From: an uncultured Oscillospiraceae bacterium
GTDB taxonomy: Bacteria; Bacillota; Clostridia; Oscillospirales; Ruminococcaceae
Assembly (NCBI GenBank): GCA_910578755.1
Contig: CAJTSZ010000021.1
Location: 1-22,572, forward strand
Length of the DNA stretch: 22,572 bases
Direction: 5' to 3'
The notes beneath the pieces were generated by a model. The model was not told the DNA's origin and did no database searches. It saw only the letters and a list, made by a program, of their open reading frames with translations. Positions 6,982 through 12,581 of this stretch are shown piece after piece; positions within the stretch are counted from its first letter, which is position 1, and each line of letters opens with the position of its first letter. The translations under genes and the position numbers were made by a program.

Positions 6982-7980
6982 ATGAAAAGAATTTTCACTT
7001 TTCTGTTAGCTTGTATGATGTGTTGCTCTGCCTCCATATCTGTTGCTGCTTCTGAAACGAAAATCAACCCACCCATGATTGACGATTCTGCTTTTGTTTA
7101 CGAAAAAGCAGAATATGCCAACACGAGGGCAATAAGAGAAGAGCAAGAACCAAACGAAGGTGCTGCCAATGCAGATATTATCAATGTTGGCGATACAATG
7201 ACTGGAACTATTGGCAATTCTTCTGATATTGACCGTTTTAAATTAGTACCAACTACCACCGAAACAATAACAATCACCCTGTCTGGTCCATCCGGAACCA
7301 GCTATGACTACGATTTGTGGCTTCAAGACAAATCCGGTAACGAGTTGAAAAGATCTGCGGAAAGTGGCTCTAATGGTTCTATTACATATACTGTTAGTAA
7401 AGGTGTTACCTATTACATTGTGGTAAACAGTGCAAAGGGTTATGGACCAAGCTATACTGTAAAAGTAAAGGGCGACAGTTCCTCTTCATCCTCTGGTTCT
7501 TTGGGCATCAGAAGGTTCACACAAGAAAATAGAAACTGGTGCTGGGCTGCTGCTGTACAAATGATGTGTAATTATGAAACTGGAAGTTATCCCACTCAAA
7601 GTGCTATAGTTACACAAATTTATGGCAGCGCAGTAGACAAAACCGGCACCCCTTCAGACCAGGTAAAAGTTTTAAAATGGTACGACTCCTCTGCATTTAG
7701 AAACGCAGACTATTGGGACGCCAGTACAGAAGCTTACTTCAACAAATACGTTGTAGCAAACTATAACAAGGGCCATGCCACCACATTGGCTTGCACAACC
7801 ACAAGCGGTACTGGCCATGCTCTTGTTGTTGACGAAATTAGTGGAAGTTATGTAACACTGATAGACCCATGGGCAAACGTGAGTAACCATCGTGTAACCA
7901 AACAAACCTTACTTAACGACGGGTTTTATTGTTCGGCAGTTGGCGCTAATGTACGCTCAATGGCCTGCACAGTATATTAA
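6982..7980 (+). CDS. Secreted papain-fold cysteine protease with a PPC domain
   Basis: This 332-residue precursor has a signal peptide (about residues 1-23), a short propeptide-like stretch, a bacterial pre-peptidase C-terminal (PPC) beta domain (about 55-164, starting EQEPNEGAANAD and with SDIDRFKL), a serine-rich linker (166-172) and a C-terminal papain-like protease domain (175-332). The protease part shows QENRNWCWAA with oxyanion Gln181 and nucleophile Cys187, GHALVV with His279, and IDPW with Asp295. That pattern matches the C39/C70 (AvrRpt2-like) papain-fold group. It should act outside the cell. AAGGGG lies eight bases before the ATG. Promoter cassette A precedes it, and it forms an operon with the next gene 29 bases on. 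Its A/T-rich codons differ from the flanking housekeeping genes. Processing of neighbouring secreted proteins is a reasonable guess only. Confidence 0.88.
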   Translation: MKRIFTFLLACMMCCSASISVAASETKINPPMIDDSAFVYEKAEYANTRAIREEQEPNEGAANADIINVGDTMTGTIGNSSDIDRFKLVPTTTETITITLSGPSGTSYDYDLWLQDKSGNELKRSAESGSNGSITYTVSKGVTYYIVVNSAKGYGPSYTVKVKGDSSSSSSGSLGIRRFTQENRNWCWAAAVQMMCNYETGSYPTQSAIVTQIYGSAVDKTGTPSDQVKVLKWYDSSAFRNADYWDASTEAYFNKYVVANYNKGHATTLACTTTSGTGHALVVDEISGSYVTLIDPWANVSNHRVTKQTLLNDGFYCSAVGANVRSMACTVY

Positions 7981-8009
7981 TGGAAAACAGATAAAAGGAG
8001 GAAAAGATT

Positions 8010-8714
8010 ATGATAAAAAAAAGAGTAATTTCAATTGTTGCAGCTGTTGCTGCTGTATCCGCAATCACCTTGGTTTCCGTTGCTTCCGAAGACCCATGGA
8101 AGCAAATTGAAAATAATTACTACAGCACCAACCTTACAAGAAGTGCTATGGCTAATGTTGAGGATTCTGAAATACTTATGGGTAGCCAAATCATTCCAAA
8201 TACAATAACCAAAATGTATACCAGTGAAAACCTAAACAGTAAGGCAGGCATTGCAAATTTTGTACAAAAAGTAAATGAAAACGGCTTAATGCAATCCTTA
8301 AAGGATGAAGATGTGTACCTTGCCACTGTGGAAGGGCCTGCCGACCCTATTCCAGGTACAGCAATTATTCGTAACAACGAAGTGGTTCAGGTAATGATAG
8401 CAAACGAAGGGGAAATGTATCAGTTCAAATTTTCTGACGTTGACAAGCGGGCCATGGATGCCGCTTTGGATTTAGATAAAACCACCGCTTGCTTTATTTC
8501 CTTAGATGGTTTTATGAGGGGCATCCTTTTAAATGACGGTACCACCCAAATGGTAAAACCCCTTGGCTTTTACCGTGACATTTTAGACACCGATACCGTT
8601 TACACCGTGGAAGAATTGCTGAATGCTTTGGAAGAGAACAAAGAAACCTTAACCGCCTTTGAAGAAGTAAACAGAAACCTTGACCCGGAAAAGCCAAACC
8701 CTGTTTTAGGGTAA
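8010..8714 (+). CDS. Secreted protein of unknown function with NLDP...G C-terminal tail
   Basis: The 234-residue product has an N-terminal signal peptide (about residues 1-26) and no membrane segment after it. I do not recognise the fold of the central part. The last 14 residues, NRNLDPEKPNPVLG, closely match the end of the next protein (NKNLDPKKPDPAMG), although the rest of the two proteins shows no obvious similarity. AAAGGAGG precedes the ATG, and the gene follows the protease at 29 bases in the same operon. Proteases are often co-encoded with an inhibitor or folding helper, so that is one possible role. The tail could instead be a processing signal or a released peptide. Confidence 0.8.
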   Translation: MIKKRVISIVAAVAAVSAITLVSVASEDPWKQIENNYYSTNLTRSAMANVEDSEILMGSQIIPNTITKMYTSENLNSKAGIANFVQKVNENGLMQSLKDEDVYLATVEGPADPIPGTAIIRNNEVVQVMIANEGEMYQFKFSDVDKRAMDAALDLDKTTACFISLDGFMRGILLNDGTTQMVKPLGFYRDILDTDTVYTVEELLNALEENKETLTAFEEVNRNLDPEKPNPVLG

Positions 8715-8720
8715 TATGCC

Positions 8721-8756
8721 AAAAGGCCAGACAGTAAAAACTTTCTGGTCTTTTTT
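8721..8756 (+). terminator. Intrinsic terminator inside the protease/lipoprotein gene series
   Basis: AAAAGGCCAGA (8721-8731) pairs with TCTGGTCTTTT (8744-8754) with one G-T wobble, followed by a T run to 8756. It begins 7 bases after the stop at 8714 and ends 22 bases before the next start codon, with no obvious promoter between. The downstream lipoprotein gene may therefore depend on read-through. Confidence 0.8.
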
Positions 8757-8778
8757 ATAACGAAATGGAGGAAACACC

Positions 8779-9501
8779 ATGTTTAAAAAGCTTCTTGTTG
8801 CCCTGTTATGTATGCAGCTGCTCCTTGCAGGCTGCTCCCCAAGAACTGGGGAGGAACCTGTGGAGGAAAAAGAGCCGGAAACCACCGTGGAAGAAGAAGC
8901 CCCTGTTCCGGAAGAAAAACCGCCGGAGCAGCCTGCAGCGCCCCAAACGCCGCCAGCCCAGCCAGACCCTGTTCCCCAACAGCCCTCCGCACCCCAGCCG
9001 CAACCCGCACCCAAGGAGGAAGCCCCTGTTGTACAGGAAAAAGAGCCGGAGCCCCCTGCAAATACTGCCGAACAATTTGATGTTGCCCTGTTGGACTCTT
9101 TTAAATCCTCTTCCACATTAAGTATAGATGGCTCCGGCTATTCTATCCGTTTCGATGTAGACGGAACCTCCTTCGACCCCTTTATTGACGATTTAAAGGA
9201 CATTCTGGAGGGCCAACAGATAATTCCTGCCCTGTCCGAAAAACAAAAAGAAGCTTACAGCAAAAAAGATACCTCACCAGATGGCTTTAAGGTACGCCTT
9301 ATCAGTGAATGGTTTAACTATGAACTATATATTTTTGATGGTTTTGGGGAATACAAAAGTTCCGGGAAGTCTATCTTTTTTACCTGTAACTCGGAAATTC
9401 TGGAGGAAGTAAAAAGCCTTATGGAACGCACCCCCGGCGACAGAGGCCCCGACCACAACAAAAACCTTGACCCCAAAAAGCCCGACCCCGCTATGGGCTA
9501 A
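8779..9501 (+). CDS. Lipoprotein with Pro/Glu-rich linker and NLDP...G C-terminal tail
   Basis: The 240-residue precursor has a lipobox LLAGC with Cys19, so it should be anchored to the outer face of the membrane. Residues about 22-95 are a low-complexity linker rich in Pro, Glu and Gln, as used to span the cell wall. A globular part of unknown fold follows (about 97-215). The C-terminus NKNLDPKKPDPAMG repeats the tail of the preceding secreted protein. GGAGG lies seven bases before the ATG. A terminator stands between this gene and the one upstream. I do not recognise the family. The exposed tail could be a proteolysis target or a released peptide; both are inference. Confidence 0.82.
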   Translation: MFKKLLVALLCMQLLLAGCSPRTGEEPVEEKEPETTVEEEAPVPEEKPPEQPAAPQTPPAQPDPVPQQPSAPQPQPAPKEEAPVVQEKEPEPPANTAEQFDVALLDSFKSSSTLSIDGSGYSIRFDVDGTSFDPFIDDLKDILEGQQIIPALSEKQKEAYSKKDTSPDGFKVRLISEWFNYELYIFDGFGEYKSSGKSIFFTCNSEILEEVKSLMERTPGDRGPDHNKNLDPKKPDPAMG

Positions 9502-9505
9502 ACAG

Positions 9506-9624
9506 AAAAAGACCTTTCCCTTGCGGGCTGACCTTTTTAATCTTTTATTGACTGCCACCAATATTTCACAAAATACCACTTGATTTTGGGAGAAATACCA
9601 GTTATTATGATGATAGGAGCTCCA
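9506..9624 (+). repeat. Intergenic repeat, copy 1 (degenerate hairpin, conserved leader, cassette B)
   Basis: This stretch closely matches 10538-10657 over its whole length: a hairpin (degenerate here, intact in the second copy), then CTTTTTAATCTTTTATTG, then CTGCCACCAATATTTCACA, then the promoter cassette. The two copies differ at scattered bases, so they are older than the exact tandem repeat at 10649-12049. Together they form a terminator-promoter module. Confidence 0.8.
9580..9623 (+). promoter_or_regulatory. Promoter cassette B, drives the M23-like lipoprotein operon
   Basis: TTGATT (9580-9585), the same 17-base spacer as cassette A, TATTAT (9603-9608) and GGAGCTCC (9616-9623). It lacks the large inverted repeat; its upstream sequence instead matches cassette C. 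Confidence 0.85.
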
Positions 9625-9656
9625 AAACAATAAATTTCTACATAAGGGTTGATGAA

Positions 9657-10229
9657 GTGAAAAATTTTACTCTATGGTTTTTCGTATGCGCTGCACTATG
9701 CTTTTCAGGGTGCAGTGACAGCCACTTAAACGCAAAACCAGCAGAACCGCCGCCCCATATAACAGAGGATGCTGCTTTGGAAAAGGAACCAGAGATGGAA
9801 ACAGAGGTGGAACCAAGTTCTCCGTTTATTCTTCCAATTTCCTCCCAAGATTTTACCATTTATGAGGAACATCCACTGGGAATTGGTTCAACAGACGGCA
9901 TTTTTCTTACATCCTTGGAGGGCGCAGACCCTTTCTCCTTTTATGGTACAGATATTTTAGCAACCGCAGACGGAACAGTAGTTGAAATTTGCACCGAGTA
10001 TGTCCCCGGCACTGGTTTTGGGAAATACATTGTGCTGGAGCATGAGGACGGTTTCCGTTCCACCTATGGCCATTGCAGTGACATTTCTGTTTCCGTTGGC
10101 GACCAAGTAAAGCAAGGGGACAAAATAGCAGAAGCAGGTTCTACCGGCGCTACGGATAGGGCTGGGTGTTATTTTGAAATCTCCAAGGATTCTGTTCCTG
10201 TTTCATTATCCCAATATTTTGGTGATTAA
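9657..10229 (+). CDS. Degenerate M23/LytM-domain lipoprotein, probably catalytically dead
   Basis: The 190-residue product starts at a GTG, nine bases after AAGGG (9644-9648). A lipobox FSGC puts the lipidated Cys at position 19. An acidic linker leads to an M23 (LytM) fold at about residues 88-188. In active members Zn is held by HxxxD, and by the first His of HxH. Here the first position reads FYGTD (Phe95, with Asp99 kept) and the HLHFEI motif reads GCYFEI (170-175), so at least two metal or catalytic histidines are gone. YGH (137-139) and the VGDQVKQGDKIAEAGSTG core remain. Such inactive LytM proteins usually act as regulators or scaffolds in wall remodelling. It is followed 35 bases later by a small secreted-peptide gene in the same transcript. 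Confidence 0.87.
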   Translation: MKNFTLWFFVCAALCFSGCSDSHLNAKPAEPPPHITEDAALEKEPEMETEVEPSSPFILPISSQDFTIYEEHPLGIGSTDGIFLTSLEGADPFSFYGTDILATADGTVVEICTEYVPGTGFGKYIVLEHEDGFRSTYGHCSDISVSVGDQVKQGDKIAEAGSTGATDRAGCYFEISKDSVPVSLSQYFGD

Positions 10230-10264
10230 AAGAAGAATAAAATTTATGATAATGAGGTTATAAG

Positions 10265-10417
10265 ATGAAAGTTTTAAAATGTATTTTGGTTGCTTCATTA
10301 TGTATGGCATTAAGCATACCAGCCTTGGCGCAAAGCCCCGTTATTAATGATGAAAGCGGCCCGCAAGCAACACCAATTTCCGAGGAAGAACGGTTTAGCA
10401 TAAACCCAAGAGGATGA
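10265..10417 (+). CDS. Small secreted peptide or frameshifted single-pass membrane protein
   Basis: The open frame encodes 50 residues: a signal peptide (MKVLKCILVASLCMALSIPA, then LA), then QSPVINDESGPQATPISEEE and the end RFSINPRG. GAGG precedes the ATG at seven bases, and the gene lies 35 bases after the M23-like lipoprotein, so they are co-transcribed. The +1 frame continues without a stop from about 10404 to TAA at 10503-10505 and reads TQEDDILLTPAVFVLLALVL and then IWGVICKMHYKVP, a convincing membrane helix with a basic end. Removing one base near ATAAACCC would fuse the two into a 79-residue type I membrane protein. I therefore see either a recent frameshift or a variable site. The short form could also be functional as a secreted peptide. 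Confidence 0.65.
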   Translation: MKVLKCILVASLCMALSIPALAQSPVINDESGPQATPISEEERFSINPRG

Positions 10418-10505
10418 TATTCTTTTGACGCCAGCCGTTTTTGTCTTGCTTGCTTTAGTCCTTATATGGGGAGTTATTTGCAAAATGCATTATAAAGTTC
10501 CCTAA
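10404..10505 (+). other. Out-of-frame membrane-helix continuation of the peptide gene
   Basis: In the frame one base ahead of 10265-10417, this stretch encodes a hydrophobic segment (PAVFVLLALVLIWGVIC) flanked by acidic residues before it and KMHYK after it, ending in TAA. It has no ribosome site or start codon of its own, so it is best explained as the displaced 3' part of the preceding gene. Confidence 0.55.
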
Positions 10506-10537
10506 TTAGGCTAATGCCAACGCATATATATTTTCCC

Positions 10538-10571
10538 AAAAAGGCCAGTTTCCCTGTGGGCTGGCCTTTTT
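10538..10571 (+). terminator. Intrinsic terminator after the M23-like lipoprotein operon
   Basis: AAAAAGGCCAG (10538-10548) pairs perfectly with CTGGCCTTTTT (10561-10571). It opens the second copy of the intergenic repeat (10538-10657), which continues into cassette C. It should stop the transcript from cassette B. Confidence 0.85.
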
Positions 10572-10612
10572 AATCTTTTATTGGCTGCCACCAATATTTC
10601 ACAGAATTCCTC

Positions 10613-10656
10613 TTGATTTTGGCGGAAGTTCCAGTTATTATGATGGTGGGAGCTCC
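10613..10656 (+). promoter_or_regulatory. Promoter cassette C, drives membrane protein copy 1
   Basis: TTGATT (10613-10618), spacer TTGGCGGAAGTTCCAGT (17 bases, diverged from A and B at five positions), TATTAT (10636-10641) and GGAGCTCC (10649-10656). The spacer contains GGAA-GTTCC, a near-dyad less clear in the other copies. Confidence 0.82.
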
Positions 10657-10715
10657 AGAAAGTAAAAATGCAAAATAAGCTTATTATGCAGCCAATAATC
10701 ATGGGGGTTATTATT

Positions 10716-11204
10716 ATGACAAAAATGATGGTTTCTTCTTTTCGCCAAGTGTTGGCTTCTACATTTTTAAAAGTACTGCTGTTGTTTTTGCTCTCTGTCC
10801 CTGTTTTTTACTTTATTGATGTTGCCACATCAAAGGGTGCCAATGATAGCATAGTTTATCTGAATCTTGGCCTGCGGGCCCTGCGCTTTTTGCTGGTTGG
10901 CGCCCTTTGCTGGTTGACTGGCCGCAAAAACAAGGGCCTTTTCCTGCAAAACCCGGAGCAGTGCAAAAAAATCCTAAAGGTATTTGCCGCGGCTATTGTC
11001 CTGTGCCTTATATTTCACTTTGATGGGTTTTTTGCCCATTTATATGGCAAGGTTTCCAATATGATAGGGGTTTATACCAATGCAGAGTCCCATCTATTTC
11101 TCAGCGTATTGTGGGAACAGCTGTTTAACGGGGATTTGCTTTGGAGTGTTCTTTTGTGCTTTCCCCTGCTGTTTGCGGGGAACCTTAGCAAAAAGCAAGC
11201 CTAA
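10716..11204 (+). CDS. Small multi-spanning membrane protein, copy 1
   Basis: The 162-residue product has about four hydrophobic segments (roughly residues 17-36, 52-69, 86-106 and 126-156), with a basic loop GRKNKG (69-74) and a basic C-terminus. I know no family for it. The start is placed at ATG 10716 because GGGGG (10703-10707) lies eight bases upstream; in-frame ATGs at 10668, 10686 and 10701 would add 16 or fewer mostly hydrophobic residues. It is expressed from cassette C. An immunity, transport or envelope role would fit a small membrane protein in this setting, but nothing in the sequence decides. The second copy is identical. Confidence 0.75.
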   Translation: MTKMMVSSFRQVLASTFLKVLLLFLLSVPVFYFIDVATSKGANDSIVYLNLGLRALRFLLVGALCWLTGRKNKGLFLQNPEQCKKILKVFAAAIVLCLIFHFDGFFAHLYGKVSNMIGVYTNAESHLFLSVLWEQLFNGDLLWSVLLCFPLLFAGNLSKKQA

Positions 11205-11239
11205 GTATCCTTCTTTTGTAAAACTTGTATTTTGTTTTC

Positions 11240-11269
11240 ATCATAACCAGGGTTTTGGCCTTTTGTCAA
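11240..11269 (-). promoter_or_regulatory. Antisense promoter remnant, copy 1
   Basis: On the minus strand TTGACA (11269-11264), an 18-base spacer and TATGAT (11245-11240) repeat the promoter of the small peptide gene at 6607-6792. Even its ribosome-site context (AAGAAGGATACTT) is kept. Here the ATG and the peptide gene are missing, and the promoter points into the 3' end of the membrane-protein gene, so any transcript would be antisense. An identical copy lies at 11936-11965. Confidence 0.6.
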
Positions 11270-11312
11270 GAGTCGTTTTATGAACACTGGATGTTCATAA
11301 AACGACTCTTGA
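11266..11312. repeat. 47-bp perfect inverted repeat, copy 2 of 3
   Basis: It has the same 20-base arms as at 6856-6902 (arms 11266-11285 and 11293-11312) with ACTGGAT in the centre. Because it lies downstream of the membrane-protein stop and is followed by TTTT, it could also fold in RNA as a weak terminator. Confidence 0.85.
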
Positions 11313-11352
11313 TTTTGGGAGAAATACCAGTTATTATGATAGCAGGAGCTCC
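11309..11352 (+). promoter_or_regulatory. Promoter cassette D, drives membrane protein copy 2
   Basis: TTGATT (11309-11314), the standard 17-base spacer, TATTAT (11332-11337) and GGAGCTCC (11345-11352). It is a hybrid: its left part up to GGAGCTCC matches cassette E and its right part matches cassette C, as expected at the junction of the tandem duplication. Confidence 0.85.
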
Positions 11353-11411
11353 AGAAAGTAAAAATGCAAAATAAGCTTATTATGCAGCCAATAATCATGG
11401 GGGTTATTATT

Positions 11412-11900
11412 ATGACAAAAATGATGGTTTCTTCTTTTCGCCAAGTGTTGGCTTCTACATTTTTAAAAGTACTGCTGTTGTTTTTGCTCTCTGTCCCTGT
11501 TTTTTACTTTATTGATGTTGCCACATCAAAGGGTGCCAATGATAGCATAGTTTATCTGAATCTTGGCCTGCGGGCCCTGCGCTTTTTGCTGGTTGGCGCC
11601 CTTTGCTGGTTGACTGGCCGCAAAAACAAGGGCCTTTTCCTGCAAAACCCGGAGCAGTGCAAAAAAATCCTAAAGGTATTTGCCGCGGCTATTGTCCTGT
11701 GCCTTATATTTCACTTTGATGGGTTTTTTGCCCATTTATATGGCAAGGTTTCCAATATGATAGGGGTTTATACCAATGCAGAGTCCCATCTATTTCTCAG
11801 CGTATTGTGGGAACAGCTGTTTAACGGGGATTTGCTTTGGAGTGTTCTTTTGTGCTTTCCCCTGCTGTTTGCGGGGAACCTTAGCAAAAAGCAAGCCTAA
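11412..11900 (+). CDS. Small multi-spanning membrane protein, copy 2
   Basis: The product is identical to that of 10716-11204, and the DNA also appears identical. The start is chosen by the same reasoning (GGGGG eight bases before ATG 11412). It is driven by cassette D, the hybrid copy that carries the large inverted repeat, whereas copy 1 is driven by cassette C without it. The two genes may therefore be regulated differently while making the same protein. Family unknown. Confidence 0.75.
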   Translation: MTKMMVSSFRQVLASTFLKVLLLFLLSVPVFYFIDVATSKGANDSIVYLNLGLRALRFLLVGALCWLTGRKNKGLFLQNPEQCKKILKVFAAAIVLCLIFHFDGFFAHLYGKVSNMIGVYTNAESHLFLSVLWEQLFNGDLLWSVLLCFPLLFAGNLSKKQA

Positions 11901-11935
11901 GTATCCTTCTTTTGTAAAACTTGTATTTTGTTTTC

Positions 11936-11965
11936 ATCATAACCAGGGTTTTGGCCTTTTGTCAA
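11936..11965 (-). promoter_or_regulatory. Antisense promoter remnant, copy 2
   Basis: This is the exact duplicate of 11240-11269: TTGACA (11965-11960), 18 bases, TATGAT (11941-11936) on the minus strand, pointing into the 3' end of the second membrane-protein gene. Confidence 0.6.
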
Positions 11966-12008
11966 GAGTCGTTTTATGAACACTGGATGTTCATAAAACG
12001 ACTCTTGA
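11962..12008. repeat. 47-bp perfect inverted repeat, copy 3 of 3
   Basis: The arms 11962-11981 and 11989-12008 are identical to those of the other two copies, with ACTGGAT in the centre as in copy 2. Confidence 0.85.
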
Positions 12009-12048
12009 TTTTGGGAGAAATACCAGTTATTATGATAGCAGGAGCTCC
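12005..12048 (+). promoter_or_regulatory. Promoter cassette E, drives the cysteine-rich secreted protein
   Basis: TTGATT (12005-12010), the standard 17-base spacer, TATTAT (12028-12033) and GGAGCTCC (12041-12048). It carries the large inverted repeat over its -35 box, like cassettes A and D. Confidence 0.85.
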
Positions 12049-12098
12049 AAAAAATAAACGAATACCCTTTATTTACTAAGATATAGGAGTGATTTTAA

Positions 12099-12437
12099 AT
12101 GAAAAAGATGATTACTATAGCCCTTGCAGCAGCTATGGCTATGAACATAACAGTAAGCGCTTTTGCCGGCGCTATGGTACCTGCTGCGCAAGAAGCAGAT
12201 GAAATTCAGCCACGTGCAGGCCAGTGCATGGAATGTGGCAGAGGTGAAATGTCCCATATTAGAACAGTTAAAGATGACTGGTGCTTTGTTGCATATGTAG
12301 GATGCCAAAATGGAGCAACTGACCATAGGGATAAAATGTATGAAAGAGGCATAATAAATGCCTATCGGTGCACCCACTGCGGTATAGAAGAGGTTCATAC
12401 CTATACAGAAGAGAAAATTGACTGTCCATACTTTTAA
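12099..12437 (+). CDS. Secreted cysteine-rich, zinc-ribbon-like small protein
   Basis: The 112-residue precursor has a signal peptide ending near AFAGA (about residue 25) and, after EIQPRAG, a cysteine-rich body. CMEC (Cys43, Cys46) and CTHC (Cys91, Cys94) are two CxxC knuckles about 45 residues apart, with further cysteines at 62, 69 and 109. The arrangement suggests a zinc ribbon or a disulfide-knotted exported domain. I recall similar short secreted proteins with an IQPR motif before a CxxCG in gut Clostridia, without a known function. AGGAG lies nine bases before the ATG. Cassette E drives it and a terminator follows directly, so it is a single-gene unit. Confidence 0.8.
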   Translation: MKKMITIALAAAMAMNITVSAFAGAMVPAAQEADEIQPRAGQCMECGRGEMSHIRTVKDDWCFVAYVGCQNGATDHRDKMYERGIINAYRCTHCGIEEVHTYTEEKIDCPYF

Positions 12438-12447
12438 TGAATAGAGT

Positions 12448-12484
12448 AAATGGGGTTTCCAGCTGTGCTGGGGCCCCATTTTCA
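12448..12484 (+). terminator. Intrinsic terminator after the cysteine-rich protein
   Basis: AAATGGGG (12448-12455) pairs with CCCCATTT (12474-12481), and inside it CCAGC (12459-12463) pairs with GCTGG (12467-12471). A short T run closes it. Confidence 0.75.
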
Positions 12485-12502
12485 AATTGTGCAAATTCCC
12501 TC

Positions 12503-12531
12503 TTGATTTTAACAGTAATTCCAGTTATTAT
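12503..12531 (+). promoter_or_regulatory. Promoter cassette F, diverged copy
   Basis: TTGATT (12503-12508), a 17-base spacer ending TTCCAGT like that of cassette C, and TATTAT (12526-12531). The first half of the spacer differs (TTAACAGTAA) and the GGAGCTCC palindrome is absent. The conserved part common to all six copies is therefore TTGATTTT, CCAGT and TATTAT. Confidence 0.7.
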
Positions 12532-12581
12532 TATAATATAGATGTCGTAATTTCTGTTTTTTTGGCGAAAGGAGGATTTAT

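Larger units (their letters stand above)
10649..12049 (+). repeat. Exact tandem duplication of a 696-base unit
   Basis: Copy 1 (10649-11353) and copy 2 (11345-12049) read identically base for base as far as I can follow, sharing nine bases (GGAGCTCCA) at the junction. The unit holds one membrane-protein gene, an antisense promoter, the large inverted repeat and a promoter cassette. The left boundary differs before GGAGCTCC (G versus A) and the right boundary differs after GGAGCTCCA (G versus A), so the exchange point lies within that cassette palindrome. Confidence 0.92.

Noticed and set aside
10391..10417. SINPRG end of the 50-residue peptide as an AimP-like phage signal
   Set aside because: The similarity is a few residues, no phage genes are present, and the end may be a frameshift product.
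6856..12008. Repeats in the accessory region as a CRISPR array
   Set aside because: The copies are separated by whole genes, not by short spacers, and no cas gene is present.
10649..12049. The tandem repeat as an insertion sequence or integron
   Set aside because: No transposase or integrase, no terminal inverted repeats at the unit ends, and a simple unequal-crossover junction explains it.
12069..12494. 141-codon minus-strand frame opposite the cysteine-rich protein
   Set aside because: It is a shadow of the plus-strand gene, which has signal peptide, ribosome site and promoter cassette.
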